A stretch of DNA of 64,000 nucleotides from an uncultured Lachnospiraceae bacterium (lineage in GTDB: Bacteria > Bacillota > Clostridia > Lachnospirales > Lachnospiraceae). The translations under genes were made by a program, and so were the position numbers. The stretch covers positions 1 through 64,000 of the forward strand of contig CADAOZ010000015.1 in the NCBI GenBank assembly GCA_902789735.1. Direction: 5' to 3'. The notes beneath the pieces were generated by a model. The model had not been told where the DNA came from. It searched no databases and saw only the letters and a program-made list of their open reading frames with translations. Positions 1 through 9,034 of this stretch are shown one piece after another (within the stretch, counting starts at the first letter, position 1; each line of letters starts with the position of its first letter).

Positions 1-1
1 T

Positions 2-580
2 ATCAACGGATGGGATCTTCGCAAAGCGCTGCTGGCATTCGGAAAAGGAAATCCGAATGTGATGGAATGGGCGAATTCACCGATCATTTACCGGAAGACA
101 GCGGAATGGGACGATTTGAAAGAAGCTGCCATGCACTATTTCTCTGAAAAATCTGCTTTATGCCATTATTACGGGACCGCCAACAGTACACTGCAGGGAT
201 ATCTCACCGGGGGTATGATCCGCTATAAAAAATACTTCTATGCGCTCCGGCCTCTTCTGTGCTGCCGGTGGATCGAACGGTATCATACCGTTCCGCCGAT
301 GGAATTTGAAAAGCTGCTGACCATGTTCAGCGAGCCGGATGAGGTGCTGACACAGGACCTGTATGCAGCGATCCGAGAATTGCTGGCAAGGAAGGCGGAG
401 ACGGAAGAAAAAGATCTGAACATTCAGATGCCGGTTATCATATCGTTCATACGTGAGGAATGCGCACGGCAGAAGCAGATCTCAGATGCAGCATCGGATG
501 ATCATTGCCATGATTATACAGAGTTGAATGTGGCTTTCCGGTCGTTGCTTTGCAAGCTGTCAGCGGGGATCGCGTCATGA
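2..580 (+). CDS. RlaP/YcgL-type nucleotidyltransferase, 5' end outside window
   Basis: The reading frame is already open at base 2 and begins with I-N-G-W-D-L-R-K-A-L-L, followed by a G-K-G-N-P-N-V-M-E-W block. That signature belongs to the RlaP/YcgL branch of the DNA polymerase beta-like nucleotidyltransferases (PF10127), so the catalytic N-terminal half must lie upstream of the window. A GTG at 59 and an ATG at 62 are internal codons, not starts. The visible part is the helical C-terminal half, including the typical Y-x-x-R-P-L-L segment around bases 235-260. In this family the substrate is poorly defined; members are often found beside RNA ligase or repair genes. The DUF523 gene starts 10 bases after its stop, so the two may be co-transcribed. 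Family call is good; function is not established. Confidence 0.8.
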   Translation: MNGWDLRKALLAFGKGNPNVMEWANSPIIYRKTAEWDDLKEAAMHYFSEKSALCHYYGTANSTLQGYLTGGMIRYKKYFYALRPLLCCRWIERYHTVPPMEFEKLLTMFSEPDEVLTQDLYAAIRELLARKAETEEKDLNIQMPVIISFIREECARQKQISDAASDDHCHDYTELNVAFRSLLCKLSAGIAS

Positions 581-590
581 GGATCATCAT

Positions 591-1007
591 ATGAAGATCA
601 TGGTCAGTGCCTGCCTGGCAGGTGAGAACTGTAAATATAATGGTGGAAACAATCGGAACGAGAAGGTCCTTCAGCTGATAGAGGAAAATGAAGTGATTAC
701 CGTCTGTCCGGAGCAGATGGGAGGACTGCCGACACCGCGCGTGCCATCCGAGATCAGGGATGGTGTCGTCACGGCAAAGGATGGCCGGAACGTGGACGCA
801 GAATTTCGTGCCGGTGCAGCGAAGTGTCTGGAAATCGCCATGCGTGAGAAGCCGGATCTCATCGTTCTTCAATCCCGAAGTCCCAGCTGCGGGGTGAAAC
901 AGCGGTATGACGGAACTTTTTCCGGAACACTGGTGGACGGAGCCGGAGTGACAGCCCAGCTCCTGATGGAGAACGGATTCCGGTGTACGGATGTGGAGGA
1001 TCTGTAA
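591..1007 (+). CDS. DUF523 family protein (YbbK-like)
   Basis: A 138-residue protein beginning M-K-I-M-V-S-A-C-L-A-G-E-N-C-K-Y, the conserved Cys-containing start of DUF523 proteins. Further motifs are C-P-E-Q-M-G-G-L-P-T-P-R near residue 40 and Q-S-R-S-P-S-C-G-V near residue 100, both family hallmarks with conserved cysteines that suggest a metal or redox site. The frame stays open upstream to 528, but the ATG at 591 has a GAGG motif at 579-582 and starts exactly at the conserved N-terminus. The family has no firmly established biochemical function. The stop codon is immediately followed by the ATG of the rhodanese gene, so these genes are probably one transcript. Confidence 0.9.
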   Translation: MKIMVSACLAGENCKYNGGNNRNEKVLQLIEENEVITVCPEQMGGLPTPRVPSEIRDGVVTAKDGRNVDAEFRAGAAKCLEIAMREKPDLIVLQSRSPSCGVKQRYDGTFSGTLVDGAGVTAQLLMENGFRCTDVEDL

Positions 1008-2280
1008 ATGAGCAATAGAAGATGGGTTTTTATCATTATGGCAGCTCTTCTCCTTCTGCTTACAGCATGCTCCTCCGGTCCTCAGGCCATGGATGGCGAG
1101 GACATGGTCCGCAGTTATACGCAGATCTCGCAGGATGAAGCAAAGCAGATGATGGAGCAGGACGGCACGCAGATCATCGTAGATGTGCGTACTCAGGAGG
1201 AATATGACTCCGGCCATATACCCGGGGCCATCTGTATTCCGAATGAGAGCATTGGGACAGAGCAGCCGAAAGAACTCCCGGACCTCGACCAGGTCATCCT
1301 TATTTACTGCCGCAGCGGCAATCGCAGCAAGCAGGCTGCACAGAAGCTTTTTGATATGGGTTATACCAATGTCTATGAGTTCGGCGGGATCAATGACTGG
1401 ACTGGTGAAGTCGTTACGGAGATGCCGGATGCAGATACGTCACAGGAAAGTGAGCCGGAAAACCCTCAAGGGACCGTGCCGGCGCCTGCCGATACGCTTG
1501 TAGGCGAATTTGATTTTTCCGCAGAAAAAGTCCTTCTTGCGGCTGGGAGATGCCCATTATCGGCACCGGCACCTGGGCGCTTTCTGATGAAGAGGCAGAG
1601 AATTCCACATACTATGCACTGAAAGCCGGCATGCGCCTCATTGATACGGCCCGGTACTATCAGAACGAGACCGGCGTGGGGAAGGGACTTGCCCACGCGA
1701 TCGACGAAGGAATCGTCACAAGGGAGGAAGTCTTTATTACCAGCAAGATCTATGGCGGCGATCATGACCGGGCAGTGAAAGTGATCGACGAGGCCCTGTC
1801 GGAGATGATGCCGGTGTTTATAAAGCTATGGTAGAGGCCGTGGAGAGCGGAAAACTTCATTCCATCGGCATTTCCAACTATTATACAAAAGAGCAGGTTG
1901 AGGAAGTGCTTTCATTTGCGGAAATCACACCGGCAGTGATCCAGAACGAGAATCATATCTACTATCAGAACGCGGAACTTCGGGATTACGTGAAGCAGTA
2001 TGGGATCGTAATGGAATCCTGGTATCCGTTCGGCGGCCGGGGACATACACAGGAAAGCTTTGAAAATGATGTGATCCTGGATCTGGCCAAGGCTCATGGA
2101 AAGACTGCAGCCCAGATCATCCTCCGCTGGCATCTGCAGGACGGGTATATTGCCATACCAGGCTCATCGAATCCGGATCATATCGCGGAGAACTATGATA
2201 TCTTTGACTTCGAACTTTCGGAAGACGAGATGAACCGGATCCGCGGCATTGATGAACAGAGAAGGTATGAGCATTGGTGA
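1008..2280 (+). pseudogene. Broken rhodanese-aldo/keto reductase lipoprotein
   Basis: Starts with a lipoprotein signal peptide (L-L-L-L-T-A-C-S-S lipobox, Cys near residue 21). A rhodanese domain follows with active-site loop Y-C-R-S-G-N-R-S, so the sulfurtransferase half looks intact. At about 1540 the frame shifts: the protein continues in another frame as C-G-W-E-M-P-I-I-G-T-G-T-W, the start of an aldo/keto reductase (D-T-A-R-Y-Y and the T-S-K catalytic lysine region are visible). At about 1808 the frame changes again, from I-D-E-A-L-S-E-M to D-A-G-V-Y-K-A-M; the segment between, which normally carries the catalytic His, is missing. The last part (from about 1810) ends with I-P-G-S-S-N-P-D-H, normal for this family. 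The original was one rhodanese-AKR fusion; what can be translated now is a 204-residue lipoprotein ending at 1622 with an out-of-frame tail. The reductase is inactive if the sequence is correct. Confidence 0.85.
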
Positions 2281-2304
2281 CAGGAAAGGCCTACGATAAA
2301 GAGT

Positions 2305-2962
2305 ATGATTATTCAGCAGATCAGAAATGCAGGGGATCAAATGCCCTATGAACGCTTTGCCGGACACACCGGACCGTATTCTGAAAGATGTTGATTACTG
2401 CCTCGTTACACATCTGCATTTTGACCATTTCTGCCCAGACTATCTGCCAAAGGATCTGAGGATCATTGCGCAGAATCATGAGGACGCGGAAAAGATCCGT
2501 CAAATGGGCTTTGAAAATGCAGCTGCCTTTGATTCGGAGCGTCTGATTATTGATGATGTTGTGATCCATAAGACAAAGGCAATTCACGGGGACAGCGAAG
2601 AAGTTGTTAAAAAGATGGGCGAAGTCTGCGGATACGTATTCGAGGCTTCCGGAGAAAAGCGCCTGTACCTTGCCGCTGATACGATCTACTGCCGGGAAGT
2701 AGAGCAAACCATTAAACGGTATCAGCCGGAGGTCATAATTCTAAACTGCTGTGAGGCGACAACGCCGCTCGGCAGATTGATCATGAATCTGTCTGATGTA
2801 GAAAACGTATATCAGGCGGCTCCGAAAGCCATAGTGGTTGCCTCCCATCTTAACAGTGTCAACCATGCCTTGCTGACGCGAAAAGACATCATAGAGTTTG
2901 CGAACGAAAAAAGCCTTACCACAATCAAGGTTCCTGAAGACGGGGAGTGTATAGACTTATAA
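2305..2962 (+). pseudogene. UlaG-like metallo-beta-lactamase fold hydrolase, N-terminal deletion
   Basis: An ATG at 2305 encodes M-I-I-Q-Q-I-R-N-A, the usual first strand of UlaG-like MBL proteins. The frame then changes near 2330 to G-I-K-C-P-M-N-A-L-P, a position normally some 35 residues further on. The downstream frame (open to 2962) keeps the zinc motif T-H-L-H-F-D-H, a later A-D-T-I-Y aspartate region and an A-S-H-L-N histidine region. The lost piece covers the strand that usually ends in L-I-D-P-W. If the sequence is right this is a truncated, probably non-functional gene; an ATG at 2327 could still start a 211-residue product but has no convincing ribosome site. It lies directly after the broken rhodanese-AKR gene and shares its pattern of small deletions. 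Confidence 0.75.
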
Positions 2963-2989
2963 TGTCCAGTTGATCGAGGTGGTACCACC

Positions 2990-3517
2990 ATGACAGTATG
3001 CCCAAGAAAGATAGCAAGAATCCGGACCGGCGGCCAGAGCGGTGTTGACAGAGCAGCCCTTGATTTTGCCATAGAACATAACATCCCCTATTGCGGGTGG
3101 TGTCCGAAGGGCGGCTGGGCGGAGGATTATCCTGATCCTCCGGGGCTCCTTCGGGACTATCCGGAGTTACAGGAGACTCCTTCATCCGGGACGGAGCAGC
3201 GGACCAGATGGAATATGCGTGATGCGGATGCGATCCTCACAATTATTCCAGAGAGCTCGTCAGAATCAAAAGGAACAGAAGTCGGTCTTGAGGAGGGTGA
3301 GTATCTTGGAAAGCAGATGTTTACAGCTGCCGGGCTGAAAGATGTGTCGGAAATCGTCCGATGGATCAGCACGCTGCCGGATGAGACAGAGCTGTGTGTG
3401 GGCGGCCCCAGGGCGAGTGAATGTCCGGAAGCGTATGAGACAGCGAAGGCAGTTCTTACATCTGTCCTGTCGGTTTTTGATATCCAGGAAATAAGATGGA
3501 TGAATCAAAAATTCTGA
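2990..3517 (+). CDS. YpsA-type SLOG-fold protein (putative molybdenum carrier family)
   Basis: 175 residues. The motif R-T-G-G-Q-S-G-V-D-R-A-A-L (about residues 12-24), then G-W-C-P-K-G-G-W-A-E-D and R-W-N-M-R-D-A-D-A, matches the cpYpsA / putative molybdenum carrier family (PF12694), a member of the SLOG Rossmann-like nucleotide-sensor superfamily. Family knowledge suggests binding of a nucleotide-derived ligand; the molybdenum link rests on a structural analogy and is uncertain. The ATG at 2990 follows a GAGGTGG ribosome site at about 2976. It is intact, unlike the two genes before it. The next gene starts 179 bases downstream. Confidence 0.8.
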   Translation: MTVCPRKIARIRTGGQSGVDRAALDFAIEHNIPYCGWCPKGGWAEDYPDPPGLLRDYPELQETPSSGTEQRTRWNMRDADAILTIIPESSSESKGTEVGLEEGEYLGKQMFTAAGLKDVSEIVRWISTLPDETELCVGGPRASECPEAYETAKAVLTSVLSVFDIQEIRWMNQKF

Positions 3518-3696
3518 AAATCTGGAATTTAAGGCAGTGTATAGGCGATATTAATTGAAAATTTGTTCGGAATTCCCCGTAACGTTAAATTGACCGGATT
3601 TCCAATATGCGCTATGGTATTTTTGAATGGATGAAGGTATGACTATACCTGATTCTGCAAAAGTTGATGGCAAAGCAGTTGTCCCGTCTGAGGTGA

Positions 3697-6684
3697 ATGA
3701 CTCCGTGTCACCGGAAATGGAGCATGATGAACAAGGATGCTATTTCACTCACTAATACGATCAGTAAGGCTGAAGGAAACGAGGCACTGAGCCTCACTTA
3801 CGCGTCTCTGAAAGATGCGGCGGGCAGGGAAGCGGACACGATCAGCACAGAGCGTCTGCAGGCTGGCAATACGATTCTTGATATATATACGATTGCGTCC
3901 GACGCGATTTCAGGAGGCATGGGCAGTGTGTGGCGTGTCCATCATGAAGGCTGGAACATAGATCTGGCCATGAAGCGCCCTCAACCCAGATTTTTTGCGG
4001 AAGGAAGCAGGGAGCGCAAGGAGAACTTCATCCGGGAATGTGAGAACTGGATCTACCTGGGCCTGCATCCCTGCATCGTCTCCTGCTATTATGTCAGGGA
4101 TATCGGCGGTGTTCCGTCGATATTCTCGGAATGGATGGACGGTGGAAGTCTTCGGGACAGGATTATGGATGGGACGCTGTATGAAGGTACAGCAGATGCG
4201 GTGCAGGAGAGGATTCTGGACATTGCGATCCAGTCCGCGAACGGCCTCATGTATTCTCACCGAAACGGCCTGCTGCATCTTGATATGAAACCTGGCAACC
4301 TGCTTCTTACAAAGGACTGGGACGCCAAAATATCGGATTTTGGACTCTCGAACGCCAAATCGGAGCTTGGAGACCGGACTGCAGGATTTACGAGGGAATA
4401 CTGTTCCCGGGAGCAGGCAGAAGGCACGGCGCCTGCCCGCTGGATGGATGTGTACGCATGGGCTCTGACGGTGCTTGAGATGTACGCAGGCGGACGTCTG
4501 TGGGAGAGCGGAGAGGAAGCCGCATGGAACTGCGCGTCTTATTTTGAACGGTGTCAATGGTTTATTCCGGGAAAGATGCAGCAGACGCTTCAGCGCTGTC
4601 TTACAGATAAAACGTGTGATTTTGAGGAGCTCCTGCCTCAGCTGGAACATATTTATTCGGAAGTCACAGGAAACACTTATCCCAGGGAAAATCCGGGAAA
4701 AGCCGCAGCCGATTCCGCGGACAGTCTGAATAACCGGGCACTGAGCTTTCTCGACCTGGGAATGCCGGACAGAGCGAGAGAGATATGGCAGAATGCTTTA
4801 AAGATTGTTCCGGGTCATCCTGCCTCTGTCTATAATCTGGGACTTATGGAATGGCGTGACGCGAAGATCGATGATATGGAACTGCTGCGCCGCTGTGAAC
4901 AATCCGGCAGCGATTACAGCAGTTCCGTTACAGATCGTCTGGTGGAACAGATCAGGATGGAACGCGCGGATATAACGGACCATCCCCTGTCAGACGGCAG
5001 GATTCCACCCGGACAGTTGGAAGAAAAGAAGAGGGAAGATCTGGTTCCCCCTGCTGAGAATAACGCGGATCCGAACCTTGGAACCATATATAAAAGCCCG
5101 GATGGAAACAGATATTTCTGTTTTAATATAATGTCAGAAGAAATCGTACTGACAGACGCAGCCTATCAACCGCTGATCACAATACGGAATCCTCATCATA
5201 AAAATTTATATAAAGCCTGTTTTTCCGAAGATGGAAATACAATCTATGTGGGCGGCATCGGATATCTGGCGTTTCTGGATACAGAGACGCTGCGCTGGGA
5301 TGAGATTACTTTGCATGGTACTGTGTCTTTCATTTATAGAAGCAGTGAAGGGCGCTATATGATCGCCGGGGACTCCGATGCTGACAGGATTGTGGATGTC
5401 AGGAATCACAGGATTTTGCTGACGCTGGAAAACAGGGATGAGCGTCTTGTAGATCTGATCGAGCGGGATGATCTCGTACAGGCTGTATTCTCAGTCCGGC
5501 ATGAGAAAGACTTCCGCATTATAGAAAACAGATTTCCCGGCCCTGCCGCGCCCTGGGAGCTGTGCAGGATCCGGAATATCATGGAGGCGGAATCTGACAA
5601 AGCCAGGGCTGATATCCTGGAAGGACAGCTGAGGGAAGCCATAGACCGGAATGATATGGGGCAGGCCATTGCGTTATTGGAAGAAGCTGAAAAACTGGGA
5701 GGAACCTTCCGCTTTCTGAAATACCGCCGCCGTATCTATGCGCGATGCAGCCCCAAAGAACTGATCGGTATTTATGAGATCAATCATGTTCCTTTGCCGG
5801 AAGAAGTTACTCCTCACAGCATGGCTTTTCATCCTGTAAACGGAAAACTGGCTGTAAGCCATCGGGGAAGTATGGGTTCGGCAATCACTTTTTTGGACAG
5901 TGGGCTTCTTCCCTGCGGGTCATTTTTTACTGACACTGCCGATCCGCCCTCTGTTTTCTTTTCCGATTCGGGAGAACTGCTTATATGTGCGTATAGCGGC
6001 AACTATACACAGATCCGGGACGCGGAGAGTGGAAAAATACGGATGAGGGTGGGAGAAACAGGCGCGCAGGTAACCGGTATCAGAGCCATTGATCCGGAGG
6101 ACCGGCTTCTCCTGACACATACTGACGGTACGACCACCTTTTGGACTATCCCGGAAGGTAAGGTCCGCAAGAGAATGAAACACCCTCTGACGCACGTTCA
6201 TGACGTCTGTTTCCTGAAGGACGGGAGAACGGTCTGGGGCAGGGAAGACGGGAAGATTCAGATTACGAATACTTATCATCTGTTCGGGAGGACCTCCTGT
6301 CAGCTGTTTGAAGATGATGAACCTGTTTACTCCGTACTTCGCTCCCAAAACGGGAAAACACTGTTCGCCAATTATGATGACTATATTGCTGTCGTAGATG
6401 TGCGTACTATGGAAAAGCGAGCTGAACTGACACTTCCGTTTGACAGGGATTTTATCATAACATTCTGCCGGATGGCAGTCAGCGCAGACGGGCTGCTTCT
6501 TGCGGCAGCAAGAGGCTACTATATCCATCTGTGGTCGCTGCCGGATCGTGAACTGATCCAGTCTTTCCGCATCCCGGGTCGGGATATTGTTCAGGAAGTT
6601 CATTTTTCCCCGGAAGGGAGCCTTCTGTGTGCGCGTTGTAAAAATTCCTTCCGAATCTGGGTTCTGAGACGAAGACTGGAGTGA
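3697..6684 (+). CDS. Serine/threonine protein kinase with TPR-like and beta-propeller-like regions
   Basis: 995 residues. The kinase domain is at about 60-330: glycine loop S-G-G-M-G-S-V-W near 72, catalytic lysine in A-M-K-R-P near 93, H-L-D-M-K-P-G-N near 194 (Leu where HRD has Arg, Asp kept), and D-F-G near 214. A short TPR-like helical stretch (about 342-385) follows. From about 460 to the end come WD40/propeller-like repeats (for example N-T-I-Y-V-G-G-I, K-T-L-F-A-N-Y-D-D), interrupted by a helical segment near 640-670. No transmembrane segment is evident, so it is probably cytosolic. The start is uncertain: ATG 3697 has GAGG at 3690, ATG 3724/3727 has GGAG, and an ATG at 3639 in another frame reads 38 residues with an AAGG site before stopping inside this gene. 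Substrate unknown. Confidence 0.85.
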   Translation: MTPCHRKWSMMNKDAISLTNTISKAEGNEALSLTYASLKDAAGREADTISTERLQAGNTILDIYTIASDAISGGMGSVWRVHHEGWNIDLAMKRPQPRFFAEGSRERKENFIRECENWIYLGLHPCIVSCYYVRDIGGVPSIFSEWMDGGSLRDRIMDGTLYEGTADAVQERILDIAIQSANGLMYSHRNGLLHLDMKPGNLLLTKDWDAKISDFGLSNAKSELGDRTAGFTREYCSREQAEGTAPARWMDVYAWALTVLEMYAGGRLWESGEEAAWNCASYFERCQWFIPGKMQQTLQRCLTDKTCDFEELLPQLEHIYSEVTGNTYPRENPGKAAADSADSLNNRALSFLDLGMPDRAREIWQNALKIVPGHPASVYNLGLMEWRDAKIDDMELLRRCEQSGSDYSSSVTDRLVEQIRMERADITDHPLSDGRIPPGQLEEKKREDLVPPAENNADPNLGTIYKSPDGNRYFCFNIMSEEIVLTDAAYQPLITIRNPHHKNLYKACFSEDGNTIYVGGIGYLAFLDTETLRWDEITLHGTVSFIYRSSEGRYMIAGDSDADRIVDVRNHRILLTLENRDERLVDLIERDDLVQAVFSVRHEKDFRIIENRFPGPAAPWELCRIRNIMEAESDKARADILEGQLREAIDRNDMGQAIALLEEAEKLGGTFRFLKYRRRIYARCSPKELIGIYEINHVPLPEEVTPHSMAFHPVNGKLAVSHRGSMGSAITFLDSGLLPCGSFFTDTADPPSVFFSDSGELLICAYSGNYTQIRDAESGKIRMRVGETGAQVTGIRAIDPEDRLLLTHTDGTTTFWTIPEGKVRKRMKHPLTHVHDVCFLKDGRTVWGREDGKIQITNTYHLFGRTSCQLFEDDEPVYSVLRSQNGKTLFANYDDYIAVVDVRTMEKRAELTLPFDRDFIITFCRMAVSADGLLLAAARGYYIHLWSLPDRELIQSFRIPGRDIVQEVHFSPEGSLLCARCKNSFRIWVLRRRLE

Positions 6685-6732
6685 CCCGGATGTCCGGGCT
6701 TCAAAAATCAAATAAATAACAACAGAGGAAAA

Positions 6733-6773
6733 AAGCAGCGGTACCAGGGAATAAATCCCCGGTACCGCTGCTT
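6733..6773. terminator. Strong bidirectional hairpin between kinase and glgA
   Basis: A perfect 13-bp stem (AAGCAGCGGTACC at 6733-6745 with its complement at 6761-6773) has an inner GGGA/TCCC stem in the loop, an A-rich 5' flank and a T-rich 3' flank. It lies between convergent genes and can end both transcripts. Confidence 0.8.
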
Positions 6774-6842
6774 CCTTTATCAAAAATGAAACTTTAATGA
6801 ATGAATAGGAGTTGTCCCCTTACCATATAGCAGTATCGTTTC

Positions 6843-8813
6843 TTACTGTGTCATCTCGACATAGAGGGCACGGTACTGTTTTGCGGAATTCTCCCAGGAG
6901 ACGTCTTTTGCCATGTCGCGCTTGACCATATCATCCCAGCGGCTGCGGTCGGTGAAATACAGTGTCTTGGCCCTGTTGATGGCATCCAGAAGGAGTCCGG
7001 CTTCATATCTGTCAAATGTGAATCCGTTGCCTTCGCTGGTGAACTCGTTGAAAGGCTCGACCGTATCCTTGAGGCCGCCTGTCTCGCGGACGATCGGCAC
7101 GGTGCCGTAGTGCATGCAGATCAGCTGTGTCAGGCCGCAGGGCTCGAACAGGGACGGAACCAGAAGAGCGTCCGAACCGGCATAGATCTTATGTGCCCTT
7201 CCTTCATCATACATGATGTTGGCGCAGAAGCTTCCCTTGTACATATTCTCGTAGCCGCGGAAGGAATTCTCATATTCGGCATCGCCGGTGCCAAGCACAA
7301 CGACCTGGGTGTTTCCGTCCATAATTTCGGGAACGATCGCGTTGATGAGATCCAGGCCCTTCTGATTGGTCAGACGGGAGATCAGGCCGATGACGAACTT
7401 GCCCTCGTCCTTTTCAAGTCCGAGCTCCTCCTGCAGAGCGAGCTTATTGGCTTTCTTGTTTTCGAGAACCGTATTGATGTCGTACGGTGCCGCCAGCAGG
7501 GAATCTGTAGCGGAATCCCACATGCCATAGTCGATACCGTTGATGATGCCGCGAAGCTTGCCCGAATGATAACGAAGATGCGCGTCCAGGTTTTCACCAA
7601 AGAAGCCTGTCTGGATCTCACCGGCATACGTGCTGCTGACAGTGGTGATCATATTTGAATAGGTCAGGCCGCCCTTGAACATGTTGGCATCGTTGTAACC
7701 CTGCTTGAGAGCGTCCTTGTTGAAGACATAATCCGGAAGACCGGACCAGTATTGGATGGTGGGGATATCATAGATACCCTGGAAGCGCAGGTTGTGGATT
7801 GTGATCATGACCTTGGATCGGCCAAGAGGAGTATTCTGGAACATGGTGCGAAGATAGACCGGTACCAGGCCCGCCTGCCAGTCATGGCAGTGAATCACAT
7901 CCGGGATCCAATCCATGTAATTGAGTGCCGCGAGAGCAGCCTTTCCGAAATAGCAGAACTTCGGAATATCATCGATCAGGTTTGTATAGGGCTTGCCGAA
8001 ACTGAAGAATTCCTCGTTGTCGATGAAATCATAAACAACGCCGTCCCATACATATTCCATGATGCCTACATAGTATCTCTTGCCGTCAGAACAGAGATCC
8101 ATATCGAAGGCTCCGCGATAGACCATCTTTTCCTGGTATTTATCAGGGATGCATTTATATCTGGGAATAATGACCCTGACATCACAGTTCTGCGCGATCA
8201 GTGCCTTGGGAAGGGCATACATGACATCGCCCAGGCCGCCGGTCTTGACAAACGGATAGCACTCGGAACCGATGAAGGCAATGCTGCGTCTGGGCTGCGG
8301 AAGTTCGGGCTCTGCAGGCGTTTCCACGGGCGCTTCAACAGGCGCTGCCGCCTCTACGGGTGCTTCAACAGGCGCTGCCGCCTCTACGGGTGCTTCAACA
8401 GGCGCTGCCGCCTCTACGGGTGCTTCAACAGGTGCTTCAACAGGCGCTGCCGCCTCTACGGGTGCTTCAACAGGCGCTGCCGCTTCTACGGGTGCTTCAA
8501 CAGGCGCTGCCGCCTCTGCAGGTGCCTCTACCGCTTTTTTCCTGCGGGTCGCGGTCTTCTTAGGAGCAGCAGTCTTCTTAGGAGCAGCAGTCTTCTTAGG
8601 AGCAGCAGTCTTCTTAGGAGCAGCGGTTTTCTTTGCCGCTGTGGTTTTTTTGGCGGCAGAAGTCTTTCTTACAGCCTTCTTCTTCGGCGCTGCCGCTTCT
8701 TTTTCTTCTACGGGCTTCTCTGCTTCTGCTGCCGCTTTTACTTCTTCACCTGCTGCCGTTGTTTCAGCAGCCTTTACTGCTTCGGTTTCTGTTGTTTTTT
8801 TCTTTCCTGCCAT
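6843..8813 (-). CDS. glgA: Glycogen synthase (GT5) with repeat-rich N-terminal tail
   Basis: ADP-glucose:alpha-1,4-glucan glucosyltransferase that elongates glycogen in the cytosol. From about residue 176 (R-R-S-I-A-F-I-G-S-E-C-Y-P-F) the protein is a normal 480-residue GT5 enzyme, with K-T-G-G-L-G-D-V for ADP-glucose binding, H-C-H-D-W-Q-A-G, and P-S-L-F-E-P-C-G-L-T near the C-terminus. Residues 1-175 are unusual: a Lys/Ala-rich part with A-A-P-K-K-T units resembling histone H1-like tails, then Glu/Pro/Ala units (V-E-A-P-V-E-A-A-A-P) encoded by 30-bp tandem repeats. The ATG at 8813 has a GGAGGG site five bases upstream, so the tail is probably translated. No other glg gene is adjacent. The catalytic assignment is secure; the tail's role is unknown. 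Confidence 0.93.
   Translation of the reverse strand: MAGKKKTTETEAVKAAETTAAGEEVKAAAEAEKPVEEKEAAAPKKKAVRKTSAAKKTTAAKKTAAPKKTAAPKKTAAPKKTAAPKKTATRRKKAVEAPAEAAAPVEAPVEAAAPVEAPVEAAAPVEAPVEAPVEAAAPVEAPVEAAAPVEAPVEAAAPVEAPVETPAEPELPQPRRSIAFIGSECYPFVKTGGLGDVMYALPKALIAQNCDVRVIIPRYKCIPDKYQEKMVYRGAFDMDLCSDGKRYYVGIMEYVWDGVVYDFIDNEEFFSFGKPYTNLIDDIPKFCYFGKAALAALNYMDWIPDVIHCHDWQAGLVPVYLRTMFQNTPLGRSKVMITIHNLRFQGIYDIPTIQYWSGLPDYVFNKDALKQGYNDANMFKGGLTYSNMITTVSSTYAGEIQTGFFGENLDAHLRYHSGKLRGIINGIDYGMWDSATDSLLAAPYDINTVLENKKANKLALQEELGLEKDEGKFVIGLISRLTNQKGLDLINAIVPEIMDGNTQVVVLGTGDAEYENSFRGYENMYKGSFCANIMYDEGRAHKIYAGSDALLVPSLFEPCGLTQLICMHYGTVPIVRETGGLKDTVEPFNEFTSEGNGFTFDRYEAGLLLDAINRAKTLYFTDRSRWDDMVKRDMAKDVSWENSAKQYRALYVEMTQ
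8326..8523. repeat. 30-bp tandem repeats in the glgA 5' region
   Basis: About six copies of a 30-base unit, some partial, one with an extra 12-base GGTGCTTCAACA. On the minus strand they encode the V-E-A-P-V-E-A-A-A-P units. The copies are nearly identical at the DNA level, so copy number probably varies between strains by slippage or recombination. Confidence 0.9.
8553..8626. repeat. 18-bp tandem repeats in the glgA 5' region
   Basis: Four successive near-perfect copies of GTCTTCTTAGGAGCAGCA. On the minus strand they encode A-A-P-K-K-T units of the basic tail of glycogen synthase. Confidence 0.9.
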
Positions 8814-8903
8814 TTTAACCCTCCATTAATGAAATACTAAACATTAGCACAAAAATAGTTTTTCATAACCGTTTGTTGCTGAAAATTTACCCTGTCACAA
8901 ATC

Positions 8904-8909
8904 ATTATA
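8904..8909 (-). promoter_or_regulatory. Candidate -10 box for glgA
   Basis: Reads TATAAT on the minus strand, about 90 bases before the glgA ATG, in an A/T-rich stretch. No good -35 is visible at 16-18 bases, so this is a weak call. Confidence 0.4.
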
Positions 8910-9034
8910 ACGTACATTGCCGACTTTTTCATAATCATCTGCGTTTTTAGTGATTTTCTGAAATCATAGCATATATTATTGGCAAAATCATTATAGCGCG
9001 GCACATGCAGGCACATCCGGAGAGCGCAAAATAC

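Noticed and set aside
8326-8626. Regular tandem repeats, considered as a CRISPR array
   Set aside because: Units of 30 and 18 bases follow each other without unique spacers and lie in frame inside a coding region.
7752-8840. Long plus-strand open frame of 362 codons across glgA
   Set aside because: It is antisense to a well-supported gene and its protein is a repeat of Arg/Cys/Phe-rich strings produced by the tandem repeats.
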